From an uncultured Carboxylicivirga sp. (GTDB taxonomy: Bacteria; Bacteroidota; Bacteroidia; Bacteroidales; Marinilabiliaceae), in assembly GCA_947503525.1 (NCBI GenBank), contig CANNEA010000001.1, forward strand, positions 1,116,001 through 1,180,000: DNA of 64,000 nt, given 5' to 3'. A model generated the notes under the pieces. It was given only the letters and a program-made list of their open reading frames with translations. It had not been told where the DNA came from and searched no databases. Every line of letters begins with the position of its first letter. Position 1 is the first letter of the stretch. A program made the position numbers and the translations under genes. Shown here piece by piece: positions 45,824 to 55,007 of the stretch.

Positions 45824-47401
45824 ATGAAACGTGAAATAGTATTGCGTCTTACACCCAAAGAGGCTTCAGATGAAAAGTTCTATCGTCCTTTGGTGGCAAA
45901 GAAGTTGAAGGTGTCACCTGAGAAGATTACTGCTATGAAGGTAGTTAAACGTTCAATTGATGCCAGAAAAAAGCTAGTCGTTGTACAATTACACATTGAG
46001 GCATACGCAAATACCAAACCTCCGGTTCAAAGCAAAGTAAAATTTGAATATCCTGATATATCTTCTTCACAAGAAGTAATCGTTGTTGGAGCAGGTCCCG
46101 GTGGTTATTTTGCCGCTTTACGTTTGATTGAATTGGGTCTCAAACCCATTGTTTTAGAACGAGGAAAAGGGGTAAATGAGCGAAAGAAAGATTTAGCATT
46201 GCTCAATCGTAACGAACAGGTTGATACAGATTCAAATTATGCCTTTGGAGAAGGTGGAGCAGGTACTTTCTCCGATGGTAAATTATATACCCGAAGTACA
46301 AAACGAGGCGATTTTAAAAAAGTTCTTGAAGTGTTTGAGCACCATGGAGCCAGCCAGGAGATATTAATTGATGCTCATCCCCATATTGGCACTGATAAAT
46401 TACCTGGTGTGATTAAAGCCATGAGGCAATCGATCATTGATGCAGGTGGGCAAGTGCATTTCAATGCCAAGGTTGTTGATTTGTTAATCGATGATCAAAA
46501 AGTTAAAGGTGTAGAAATCGAAGATGGAACAAAAATTTTGGCTGACTCAGTAGTGCTGGCCACAGGTCATTCAGCCAGAGATGTATATTATTTATTGAAT
46601 GATAAGGCCGTTCAATTGGAAGCTAAAACCTGGGCAATGGGTGTAAGAGTCGAGCATCCTCAGGAATTAATTGACCAAATTCAATACCATTCCTTAAAGG
46701 GTAGAGGTCAATATTTACCGGCAGCATCATATTCCTTGTCTTGTCAGATTGAAGAACGTGGCGTTTATTCATTTTGTATGTGTCCGGGAGGTTTTATTGT
46801 GCCGGCTATGACCGATGCTGATGAAATGGTGGTTAATGGCATGTCGCCATCTAAACGGGATTCACCTTTTGCCAATTCAGGTATGGTTGTGGAAATTCGT
46901 CCTGATGATATTGGTGAGTATATGAATAAGGGTGTTCTGGGTGGCTTGGAGTTTCAACAGGAACTTGAACGGTTATCCTTTGTTAATGGAGGGCATGGTG
47001 TTATTGCCCCCGCACAAGGACTCGCTGATTTTGTGCAAGGTAAGTTGTCTTTTGACTTAGCAGAATGTTCGTATGTACCGGGCTTGGTTGCCTCACCTTT
47101 GCATTTTTGGTTGCCCGAGCATATAGGAGCTCGTCTTCAAAAAGGTTTTGAGTACTTTGGAAAAAGAGCTAAAGGATTTGTGACTAATGAAGCTGTAGTT
47201 GTTGGTGTGGAAAGTAGGACATCATCACCAGTTCGTATTCCCAGAGACAAATTTTCGTTTCAACATGTGCAAATTGAAGGACTGTATCCTTGTGGTGAAG
47301 GTGCAGGTTATGCCGGTGGCATTGCCTCTTCTGCCATTGATGGAGAGCGCTGCGCAGAGAAAGCTTATGAGTTTATTTCTGGTAAAACCATAGAATCTTA
47401 A
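45824..47401 (+). CDS. Uncharacterised FAD-dependent oxidoreductase (COG2509-type)
   Basis: Flavoprotein of 525 residues. An N-terminal domain of about 85 residues (LRLTPKEASDEKFYRPLVAKKLKV) precedes a Rossmann FAD fold with VVGAGPGGYFAALRLIELG, then GEGGAGTFSDGKLYTRS and a C-terminal CGEGAGYAGGIASSA motif. This arrangement is that of the conserved FAD-dependent dehydrogenase-like family of unknown reaction. It may act on a sulphur or aromatic compound; this is not resolved. Confidence 0.88.
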   Translation: MKREIVLRLTPKEASDEKFYRPLVAKKLKVSPEKITAMKVVKRSIDARKKLVVVQLHIEAYANTKPPVQSKVKFEYPDISSSQEVIVVGAGPGGYFAALRLIELGLKPIVLERGKGVNERKKDLALLNRNEQVDTDSNYAFGEGGAGTFSDGKLYTRSTKRGDFKKVLEVFEHHGASQEILIDAHPHIGTDKLPGVIKAMRQSIIDAGGQVHFNAKVVDLLIDDQKVKGVEIEDGTKILADSVVLATGHSARDVYYLLNDKAVQLEAKTWAMGVRVEHPQELIDQIQYHSLKGRGQYLPAASYSLSCQIEERGVYSFCMCPGGFIVPAMTDADEMVVNGMSPSKRDSPFANSGMVVEIRPDDIGEYMNKGVLGGLEFQQELERLSFVNGGHGVIAPAQGLADFVQGKLSFDLAECSYVPGLVASPLHFWLPEHIGARLQKGFEYFGKRAKGFVTNEAVVVGVESRTSSPVRIPRDKFSFQHVQIEGLYPCGEGAGYAGGIASSAIDGERCAEKAYEFISGKTIES

Positions 47402-47414
47402 AATCAAGCTGAAT

Positions 47415-48176
47415 TTACATTCTTCGACGAAACTCTGCGCATATTATGGCAGTTGCAACCGATACGTTTAAAGATTCGCTGCTTTCTTTATTAGGAGGAT
47501 AATTAGGAATAAATAGTCGGGAATTGACATGTTTGGCCACATCATTGCTAATGCCCTGGCCTTCATTACCCATAACAATAACGCCGTTTGGAGTGATGTC
47601 GGATTCGTAAATGTTTTCACCATTTAAAAAGGTGCCATACACAGGCAGGTGTAACTTATCAATTTGCTCAAAAAAGGTATCCGTTTCAATGTAGTGAACC
47701 TTAATACGAGCAATAGCTCCCATTGTGGATTGAACTGTTTTGGCATTATAAATATCCGCACATGCTTTGGTACAGAATACGTTTTCAATTCCAAACCAGT
47801 CCGCCATTCTTACAATTGTACCCAGGTTGCCGGGATCTTGTACGTCGTCAAGAAATAAACTTAATTTATTTGAGAGCGAAGTTAAATCTTGTGCATTATC
47901 AGTCTGCTTAAATATTGCTATAACAGGAGGAGGGCTTTTTAAACTTGAAACTTTTTTGAGTTCATTCTCAGTAGTTCTTATTATTTCCTTGGCCGAATCA
48001 AGCTTAGCATACTTAGTTATCCACTCTTCTGTACCAATTAATACTTGACACTTTAATTGTGTGGATAGTAGTTCAAAAACCAATTTGTGTCCTTCTGCAA
48101 TAAAAAGCTTCTCTTGATCTCTGACTTTTTTACGTGATAAGGAACTTATTAACTTTTGCTTACTTTTGCTCAACAT
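47415..48176 (-). CDS. TrmH/SpoU-family RNA 2'-O-methyltransferase
   Basis: SPOUT-fold RNA methylase of 253 residues. The N-terminal part is a ribosome/RNA-binding substrate domain (about 1-90). The knot domain (about 105-250) shows LSLFLDDVQDPGNLGTIVRMADWF, then GVIVMGNEGQGIS and SLNVSVATAII, the three SpoU motifs. It methylates the ribose of a tRNA or rRNA nucleotide; the target is unknown. It is convergent with the FAD gene, with only 13 bp between stops and no room for a separate terminator. Confidence 0.9.
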   Translation of the reverse strand: MLSKSKQKLISSLSRKKVRDQEKLFIAEGHKLVFELLSTQLKCQVLIGTEEWITKYAKLDSAKEIIRTTENELKKVSSLKSPPPVIAIFKQTDNAQDLTSLSNKLSLFLDDVQDPGNLGTIVRMADWFGIENVFCTKACADIYNAKTVQSTMGAIARIKVHYIETDTFFEQIDKLHLPVYGTFLNGENIYESDITPNGVIVMGNEGQGISNDVAKHVNSRLFIPNYPPNKESSESLNVSVATAIICAEFRRRM

Positions 48177-48298
48177 TGTAAAAACATAATGATTGTTGGC
48201 CCTAAAGTTAGAGCTTATCGGTCGAATTAAATATCTTTATCCCAAGTTTGTTTGGCACAAGCCTGTTAGGTTGGTGTAAACAATCAACATTTTTTGAA

Positions 48299-50659
48299 TT
48301 GAGAAGAAAATCCGCTACATATTTTAGATATAGGCTTTATAGGTATAATGTGAGTCAGATTGTATTGGCTTTAATTATGCTGTTTTCTATAATTGGATGT
48401 CGTTCAACTAAATATGTTCCTGAAGGTTCATATTTACTTAATAAGGTTGAGATTGAAAACACAGCAAAGGATGTTTCCAAAGAAGAACTCAAGCGATATA
48501 TACGGCAGAAGGAGAATATTAAAATCATAGGTTTCTGGCGCTTTCATTTGAGCATGTACAACTTGTCTGGTCGTGATGATAGCAAGGGCTTTAATAAATG
48601 GTTAAGGCGAATTGGAGAAGAGCCCGTTTTATATGATGAAGTTCTTAAGCAAAAAACCAACGAGCAATTGGGCTTATTCCTCAATAATAAAGGATACTAT
48701 AATGCTGAAGTTACAGATACAGTAATTGTCACTTCGTCTAAAAAGGTTAAGGTAAAGTATTCAATAAATCCCGGAGAGAGGTATTTTATCAATAAATTGG
48801 ATTATCGCATAGAAGATGATTCAATTAGAAAATTGGTTTTTGCCGACACCTTGCGAACAGCCTTGGGGGAAGGTAAGCCTTTCGATGCTTCGCTACATGA
48901 TCAGGAAAGAGAGAGGATTACTCGTAATATCAGAAATAGCGGTTATTATAATTTTCGAAAGGATTACATCTACTTTTTAGCTGATAGTGCACTTAATGAT
49001 TATAAAGTGAATGATTCTTTGATCATCGCTAAGAATAGAGTGTATATTTCTAAAGATCGTGATTCATTGGTTGATCACCGTAAATCGCGAATTAAAGATG
49101 TTTATTTTTTGGTCGGTTTTGATGCTAAAAAGGCTCTTGAAGAAAAGGAACAGTACTTTAATCAATTTGATACCCTGATGTATTCAGACTGTCATATTTT
49201 ATATGGTAAAAGTTTGAATTTCAGAGCAGATGTTCTTATTAATTCCAATTATATATTTCCGGGTGAATTATATAGTGAAGATGCAGTAAGTAAAACACAA
49301 AATCTGTTATCAGATATACAGTTGTTCCGATTTATAAATATTCGATTCAAGGTTGTTGAAAATGAAACTGATGAAGAAGGTAATCAGTTATTAGATTGTA
49401 TAATTCAATTGTCGCCCTCAAAGATTCAGAGTTATACTTTTGAAATAGAAGGTACCAATTCATCGGGTAACCTCGGTGCAGCTGGTAGTTTTAGGTACAA
49501 ACATAAAAATGCTGTACGTGGAGGTGAAGTCTTCGATTTAAGATTAAGAACAGCGTCTGAAACTCAGTCACCTGCCGAAGGTGTGGATCGTTTTAATACG
49601 CTTGAAGTAGGTGCTGATGTGTCACTCTTAATTCCTAAATTTCTTGTGCCTTTTCGTATCGAGAGTTTTCGAAAAAAGTATAATCCTAAAACCAGTTTAT
49701 CCTTAGCTTATAATTATCAAAGGCGTCCAGATTATACGCGCACTATTGTGAACGGCAGAATTGCCTATAACTGGCGATCGTCGGCAATGGTTTCACATCA
49801 GCTTTCTCCCTTTGAACTGAGTATAATCAATGTGCCCTTTCTTGATCCTGAGTTTGCGGATAGGATTGAAGATACTTATTTGAAATATAGTTATGAAGAT
49901 CAATTGATCAGTAGTACTTCCTATTCTTTTATGTATAATGAGCAGGTATCACCTAAGCAATTAAATTATTGGTTTTTCCAGGCCAACGTTGAAGCCTCAG
50001 GAAATGTACTTAATGGAATAGTAAGTATGTGGGATGATGGAGGAAGTAAGGGATATAAGGAAATTTTTGGAATACGATTTTCGCAATATATAAAGTCAGA
50101 TATAGATATCCGGTATCACCATAATGTAAATGAAATAAATTCGTTTGCCTACCGTGTTTTTATGGGAGCAGCTTATCCTTATGGTAATTCACAGGCTATG
50201 CCATTTATAAAGCAATATTTCTCCGGTGGAGCAAATAGTATTCGAGCGTGGCCTGTTCGTGCATTAGGACCCGGATCTTATAAAGAAGAAAATCCAACCT
50301 ATTACAATCAAACTGCCGATATGAAGTTAGAAGTCAATGCTGAATATCGCTTTAAATTATTCTGGTTGCTGGAAGGGGCCTTTTTTGTTGATGCAGGTAA
50401 TATTTGGAACCTGAGGAGTGTGGTTGAAAATCAAGATGAGGATGTTGGAACCTTTAAGATAAATCGTTTTTACAAACAAATTGCTATTGGAATTGGAACG
50501 GGGGCGAGGCTAGATTTTAATTATTTTGTCTTTCGACTGGATTTGGGAGTCAAAACCAGAGACCCATCACTTCCTGAAGGACAAAGGTGGATTCTTGGAG
50601 TTAGACCATTAACCTGGAGTGATACAGCTTTTAACTTTGCAATTGGGTATCCTTTCTAG
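48299..50659 (+). CDS. BamA/TamA-family outer-membrane protein with lipoprotein signal
   Basis: Outer-membrane protein of about 786 residues. The lipidated cysteine is in FSIIGC, then come POTRA-like repeats (about 25-400) and a C-terminal 16-stranded Omp85-type barrel with AYPYGNSQAMPFIKQYFSGGANSIRAWPVRALGPG. The frame is open from 48248 without an ATG; possible starts are TTG 48248, TTG 48299 and GTG 48350. TTG 48299 or GTG 48350 give a normal signal sequence. It probably inserts or exports surface proteins. Confidence 0.85.
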   Translation: MRRKSATYFRYRLYRYNVSQIVLALIMLFSIIGCRSTKYVPEGSYLLNKVEIENTAKDVSKEELKRYIRQKENIKIIGFWRFHLSMYNLSGRDDSKGFNKWLRRIGEEPVLYDEVLKQKTNEQLGLFLNNKGYYNAEVTDTVIVTSSKKVKVKYSINPGERYFINKLDYRIEDDSIRKLVFADTLRTALGEGKPFDASLHDQERERITRNIRNSGYYNFRKDYIYFLADSALNDYKVNDSLIIAKNRVYISKDRDSLVDHRKSRIKDVYFLVGFDAKKALEEKEQYFNQFDTLMYSDCHILYGKSLNFRADVLINSNYIFPGELYSEDAVSKTQNLLSDIQLFRFINIRFKVVENETDEEGNQLLDCIIQLSPSKIQSYTFEIEGTNSSGNLGAAGSFRYKHKNAVRGGEVFDLRLRTASETQSPAEGVDRFNTLEVGADVSLLIPKFLVPFRIESFRKKYNPKTSLSLAYNYQRRPDYTRTIVNGRIAYNWRSSAMVSHQLSPFELSIINVPFLDPEFADRIEDTYLKYSYEDQLISSTSYSFMYNEQVSPKQLNYWFFQANVEASGNVLNGIVSMWDDGGSKGYKEIFGIRFSQYIKSDIDIRYHHNVNEINSFAYRVFMGAAYPYGNSQAMPFIKQYFSGGANSIRAWPVRALGPGSYKEENPTYYNQTADMKLEVNAEYRFKLFWLLEGAFFVDAGNIWNLRSVVENQDEDVGTFKINRFYKQIAIGIGTGARLDFNYFVFRLDLGVKTRDPSLPEGQRWILGVRPLTWSDTAFNFAIGYPF

Positions 50660-50988
50660 AATTCAACCCTACGCTCTATTCATGTGAATATTAGTTAAAG
50701 TTTTCTAAGATCTGATAAATTGAAATTTGAATTTACTTTTTAAAGGTTGTAACTTTGTGCAACTTATTAAATGAAAATCACGCTTATTTTCTATATAGTA
50801 GTTTTACTCATAGTTTGTTATGTGATTTTTATTCGGTGGACTAATAAAAAAAATGGTAGGATTTGCCAACTAATTGAAAGTGATTAGTGGTCTGATTGTA
50901 GAGAATTGAAATATTATTACAATGTTTTTTATTAGTTTCGTAGTCGATTTTCAAGAGAATAATTTTTTCGAACTATAAAATTAAAGCA
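50660..50988 (+). other. Intergenic region before fba
   Basis: About 330 bp. It holds one small candidate ORF (50771-50887) and an AT-rich segment ahead of fba. TAGTTTCG at 50933-50940 is a near-match to the -7 element, but no -33 box lies at a good distance. Nothing else is visible. Confidence 0.5.
50771..50887 (+). CDS. Possible single-pass small membrane protein (38 residues)
   Basis: The ORF starts with ATG and encodes one hydrophobic helix (LIFYIVVLLIVCYVIFI) followed by a basic tail RWTNKKNG. Such mini-proteins are often real but are easily missed or produced by chance. There is no recognisable promoter or homologue known to me. Confidence 0.35.
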   Translation: MKITLIFYIVVLLIVCYVIFIRWTNKKNGRICQLIESD

Positions 50989-52065
50989 ATGAAGCGAGTT
51001 TTAGACGTGGTAAAGCCAGGTGTAGTTACCGGTGATGATGTAACTAAATTATTTGCAATCGCAAAAGAGCAAGGCTTTGCAATGCCTGCAGTTAATGTTG
51101 TAGGAACTGACTCTATTAATGGAATCTTGGAGGCTGCCAAATTGGTAAATTCTCCTGTTATGATTCAGCTATCTAATGGTGGTGCTGCTTTCTATGCAGG
51201 TAAAGGTATTAAATTAGAAGGCCAGCAAGGACAAATCTTAGGTGCTATTTCAGCAGCTAAACATGTTCACACTATGGCTGAAGCTTATGGTGTACCAGTT
51301 GTTCTTCACACTGACCACGCAGCTAAAAAATTATTACCATGGATCGACGGATTACTTGATGCAAGTGAAAAACACTTTGCAGAAACAGGTAAGCCTTTGT
51401 TTAGTTCTCATATGCTTGATTTGTCAGAAGAGCCAATTGAAGAGAATATTGGTATCTGCAAAGAGTACTTAGCTCGTATGAGTAAGATTGATATGACTCT
51501 TGAAATTGAGTTGGGTATCACAGGTGGAGAAGAAGATGGTGTTGACAACTCTGATGTTGATAATTCATTACTTTATACTCAGCCAGAAGAGGTAGCATAT
51601 GCCTACGAAGAGCTTTCTAAAGTATCTCCTCGTTTTACTGTAGCAGCGTCATTTGGTAATGTACACGGTGTATATAAGCCAGGTAATGTTGTATTGAAGC
51701 CTTCTATCTTAGATGCTTCTCAAAAGTATATTCAAGATAAATACAATACTGCTGAAAAACCTGTTGATTTTGTATTCCATGGTGGATCGGGTTCTACTTT
51801 AGAAGAAATTCGTGAAGCTATTGGTTACGGTGTTATCAAAATGAACATTGATACAGATACACAATGGGCAACTTGGGATGGTATTCGTGCTTTCGAAGCT
51901 AAGAACCGAGGATATCTACAAGCGCAGATTGGAAATCCAGAAGGAGATGACAAGCCTAACAAGAAATTTTATGATCCACGTGTATGGTTACGTGCTGGTC
52001 AGGTAACTCTTGTTGATCGTTTAAAAGTGGCTTTCGAAGATCTTAATTGTATCGATCGTCTATAG
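50989..52065 (+). CDS. fbaA: Class II fructose-bisphosphate aldolase
   Basis: Zinc-dependent glycolytic enzyme of 358 residues that splits or forms fructose 1,6-bisphosphate. HTDHAAKK near the first third contains His107, the probable catalytic Asp109 and the zinc ligand His110. NVHGVYKPGNVVL and FHGGSGSTLEEI supply the remaining metal and phosphate contacts. Codon bias is strong, as for gap. It is the E. coli FbaA type in length and motif order. Confidence 0.96.
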   Translation: MKRVLDVVKPGVVTGDDVTKLFAIAKEQGFAMPAVNVVGTDSINGILEAAKLVNSPVMIQLSNGGAAFYAGKGIKLEGQQGQILGAISAAKHVHTMAEAYGVPVVLHTDHAAKKLLPWIDGLLDASEKHFAETGKPLFSSHMLDLSEEPIEENIGICKEYLARMSKIDMTLEIELGITGGEEDGVDNSDVDNSLLYTQPEEVAYAYEELSKVSPRFTVAASFGNVHGVYKPGNVVLKPSILDASQKYIQDKYNTAEKPVDFVFHGGSGSTLEEIREAIGYGVIKMNIDTDTQWATWDGIRAFEAKNRGYLQAQIGNPEGDDKPNKKFYDPRVWLRAGQVTLVDRLKVAFEDLNCIDRL

Positions 52066-52087
52066 TAGATCATTATCATTAAAATAT

Positions 52088-52121
52088 AAAGAGGCATATG
52101 TATTATACATTGTGCCTCTTT
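52088..52121 (+). terminator. Terminator of fbaA
   Basis: AAAGAGGCA (52088-52096) with TGCCTCTTT (52113-52121), an AT-rich partly paired loop and a T-run of eight. Confidence 0.8.
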
Positions 52122-52158
52122 TTTTTTACTTTGGCTTTTCTTAATCTTTGAATGAATC

Positions 52159-53475
52159 ATGAATTTAAAATCTCGAGATAGTTTTTCAGGTAAGTTTGGT
52201 GTAATTGCAGCTGCTGCTGGATCGGCAGTGGGTTTAGGAAATATTTGGCGTTTCCCGTATGTTGTCGGTGAAAATGGTGGTGGTGCTTTCCTGCTTGTTT
52301 ATTTATTGTTTATTGCCGCCATAGGTATTCCTGTTATGGTTTCAGAATTACTAATTGGAAGGCGTTCTCAGAAGAATGTATTCGGTGCTTTTAAAACATT
52401 GGCTCCTGATAAACCATTATTTATGATTGTGGGAATAATGGGAGTGGGTGCAGCGTTTATGATTCTTGCATTTTATTCCGTAGTTGCAGGATGGACTCTG
52501 GAGTATACTTATATGGCTATAGGTAATAACTTGCTCGATATGTCATCAGCTCAATTATCTTCATTTTTTAAGAACTTTTCTGAATCAAAAACCGGACCGG
52601 TAATATGGATGATTATCTTCATGTTTTTGACTGCAGCAATTGTAATAGGAGGGATCAAAAAAGGTATTGAGCGATATACGAAAATATTAATGCCAATTTT
52701 ACTGGTAATTATTATAATTCTTTGTGTTAATTCAGCTATGCTTGAAGGAGCAGGAGAAGGATTTGCCTTTTTATTCAAACCTGATTTTTCTAAAGTTACA
52801 GGCTCAGTTATTCTTGAGGCATTAGGACAAGCATTCTTTTCATTAAGTATTGGGATGGGTGTTATTGCCACATATGGATCATATATTCAAAAAAAGGAAA
52901 ATCTTTTAAATACAGCCATTTCAGTTTCTATAGCCGATACTTTAATTGCAGTATTGGCAGGCGTAGCTATTTTTCCAGCAGTATTTGCTTTTAATATTGA
53001 TCCGAGTGCAGGACCTGGATTGGTATTTGAAACCTTACCTAATGTTTTTAATCAAATGACCGGGGGATATGCATTTTCTGTAGCATTCTTTCTATTATTG
53101 GTCATAGCCGCATTAACATCGTCAGTCTCATTGCTGGAAGTGGTGGTGGCGTATTTCTCGGAAGAATTAGGGATGCGCAGAGTTGTGGCGACAATTGTAG
53201 CGGCGTCAGTTATTACTTTACTCGGAGTGTTGTGTGTGGTGTATTCAAGTGTATTTAAGTTTTTCGATTTTACTTCATCCAATATACTATTGCCATTAGG
53301 TGGAATATTCATTGCCATATTTGTGGGTTGGATATTAGGTAAACAAAAAACGAAAGATGAACTGGAAGCACATGGAGGTAAAGTGCGATTTGTTGGTATA
53401 TTAATGATTATTCTTAAAGTTGTTGCACCAGTAGCCATTGGGTTTGTGTTCCTGAAAGGAATTGGTTTGTTGTAA
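52159..53475 (+). CDS. Sodium:neurotransmitter symporter (NSS/SNF) family transporter
   Basis: Sodium-coupled transporter of 438 residues with about eleven to twelve membrane helices and the LeuT-type opening SFSGKFGVIAAAAGSAVGLGN, then NIWRFPYVVGENGGGAF. Bacterial members move amino acids, tryptophan or related compounds with sodium. It stands between aldolase and the helix-hairpin-helix gene; no regulatory signal was found. Confidence 0.93.
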   Translation: MNLKSRDSFSGKFGVIAAAAGSAVGLGNIWRFPYVVGENGGGAFLLVYLLFIAAIGIPVMVSELLIGRRSQKNVFGAFKTLAPDKPLFMIVGIMGVGAAFMILAFYSVVAGWTLEYTYMAIGNNLLDMSSAQLSSFFKNFSESKTGPVIWMIIFMFLTAAIVIGGIKKGIERYTKILMPILLVIIIILCVNSAMLEGAGEGFAFLFKPDFSKVTGSVILEALGQAFFSLSIGMGVIATYGSYIQKKENLLNTAISVSIADTLIAVLAGVAIFPAVFAFNIDPSAGPGLVFETLPNVFNQMTGGYAFSVAFFLLLVIAALTSSVSLLEVVVAYFSEELGMRRVVATIVAASVITLLGVLCVVYSSVFKFFDFTSSNILLPLGGIFIAIFVGWILGKQKTKDELEAHGGKVRFVGILMIILKVVAPVAIGFVFLKGIGLL

Positions 53476-53511
53476 TGTTAGCTATATCGATTAGTTATTT
53501 TTCCATAATAT

Positions 53512-54573
53512 ATGTGGCGCGAATTCTTAACATTGAGTCGGCGTGAACAGATTGGTCTCATTTTTCTGTTTACTGTACTTATGGTTTTGATCATCTTTTT
53601 GTTTGTAAAACCAAAGTTTGAAGAGCCTGTAATTGACAAGGATTTACTCAGTTGGATAGCTGATGTGCAAGAGTTGAATGATTCACTATTTCATACACAA
53701 ATGGATCAGAACCAGGAACTGTTTAGTTTCGATCCAAATGAGGTTAATAAGGATGAATTATTTCGATTAGGTTTCTCAGAAAGAGCAACGAATAACTTAT
53801 TAAAGTACAGAGAAGCTGGTGGCATTATCAAGGATTTTCAGAAACTGTCCCAGATTTATGGCATGGATTCTTTGCATCTGGAAAGAATAAAGCCCTTTGT
53901 TGTTTTTGAAAATCACCAGGTAGATAAATTTACCCCTAAAGCAATAAAGAAATTTAGATATAAGATTGATCTGAACTCAATCGATTCAACTGCATTAGCT
54001 GAGTTAAATTTGGATAAGCAGGTTCTCGAAAATATAAGGTTTGTAAAGAAGGATTATTATTTTAATAAAAGGCTTGATCGGGATTCATTGCAGGAATATA
54101 ATTTTGAAGCTTGGTGTTTAAAGAGAGATTCCTTGTTGTTACCCAAAAAGAATCACTCATTATTATCTGACAAGTTTGTGATAGAACTGAATACAGCCGA
54201 CACGGCTGAATTAGTGTTGCTTAAAGGTATTGGTAGAGTTTATGCTCAACGTATAATATATCATCGAAATAAGTTAGGTGGATTCTATAGTATAAAGCAA
54301 CTGCTTGAAATAGATGGGATTTCTCCAATCGTACTTAGTGATAATAAAGAGTATATCAATATTGATACTTCTATAATTAAAAAGGTCAATATCAATACGT
54401 CCAGTTTGAAACGTATGAAAGATCATCCTTACATGGATTTTTATATGGCTAAGGATATTTATGAAGCGAGAAAGGTGAATTGGCCGGTAAAACTGGAAGC
54501 GGTAATGGCTTCCACTTCTTTTGATAAGGCAGATAAAGAACTTATTCGAAAATATTTTTGTGATAGTGAATAA
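53512..54573 (+). CDS. Membrane-anchored helix-hairpin-helix protein
   Basis: Protein of 353 residues with an N-terminal anchor (about 18-38) and several helix-hairpin-helix units: FDPNEVNKDELFRLGF (about 75-110), IDLNSIDSTALAELN (about 152-170), ELNTADTAELVLLKGIGRVYAQRI (about 223-250) and VNINTSSLKRMKDHPYM (about 300). The third resembles ComEA, a DNA-binding competence protein. It may bind DNA at the membrane or simply be a conserved Bacteroidota relative. It is not fused to a ComEC channel. Confidence 0.82.
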   Translation: MWREFLTLSRREQIGLIFLFTVLMVLIIFLFVKPKFEEPVIDKDLLSWIADVQELNDSLFHTQMDQNQELFSFDPNEVNKDELFRLGFSERATNNLLKYREAGGIIKDFQKLSQIYGMDSLHLERIKPFVVFENHQVDKFTPKAIKKFRYKIDLNSIDSTALAELNLDKQVLENIRFVKKDYYFNKRLDRDSLQEYNFEAWCLKRDSLLLPKKNHSLLSDKFVIELNTADTAELVLLKGIGRVYAQRIIYHRNKLGGFYSIKQLLEIDGISPIVLSDNKEYINIDTSIIKKVNINTSSLKRMKDHPYMDFYMAKDIYEARKVNWPVKLEAVMASTSFDKADKELIRKYFCDSE

Positions 54574-54598
54574 AAACTTCCAAAAAATAGCTGGAAAA

Positions 54599-54630
54599 TT
54601 TGTTGTAATCAACAAACTTCAGTTTCTTTG
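54599..54630 (+). promoter_or_regulatory. Upstream promoter candidate of rpsU, overlapping an inverted repeat
   Basis: TTTG (54599-54602), 20-bp spacer, TTTCTTTG (54623-54630; one mismatch to TAnnTTTG). The -33 box lies in the perfect dyad TTTGTTG-TAAT-CAACAAA (54599-54616), which could be an operator. Confidence 0.45.
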
Positions 54631-54674
54631 CACCTGCAAAATTTTAAGGTAGGGAATATTTGAACCCGAAAAGG

Positions 54675-54705
54675 TTGAAGTTTTGCAGTTTAATGGTTAC
54701 TTTTG
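54675..54705 (+). promoter_or_regulatory. Proximal promoter of rpsU
   Basis: TTG (54675-54677), 20-bp spacer and TACTTTTG (54698-54705, full match). Transcription would start about 24 nt before the rpsU ATG. Confidence 0.55.
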
Positions 54706-54735
54706 CAGCCTAAATAAAAAATTAAAGAAAGCGTT

Positions 54736-54927
54736 ATGATAGTTATTCCTATTAAAGAAGGCGAAAATATTGAGAGAGCCTTGAAGAAGTTCAAGAGAAA
54801 ATTCGAAAAGACTGGTTCTATGCGTGAGTTGAGATCTCGTCAAGCATTTACTAAGCCTTCGATTGTTAGAAGAGAGCAAGTTAAAAAAGCGATATACATC
54901 GAGCAATTACAGCGCGAAGAAGATTAG
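54736..54927 (+). CDS. rpsU: 30S ribosomal protein S21
   Basis: Small-subunit protein of 63 residues. VIPIKEGENIERALKKFKRK and the SMRELRSRQAFTKPS segment are typical of S21. It helps initiation at the 3' end of 16S rRNA, next to the anti-Shine-Dalgarno region. xerC follows after 80 bp and then hpf. Confidence 0.95.
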   Translation: MIVIPIKEGENIERALKKFKRKFEKTGSMRELRSRQAFTKPSIVRREQVKKAIYIEQLQREED

Positions 54928-55007
54928 ACCTTTTGCGGAAGAGGGAGTCTGTTTATTGCTAATTTTTTTGTATATTCGTTATAAGCGTAAAAAGGCACCC
55001 TCTGTTG

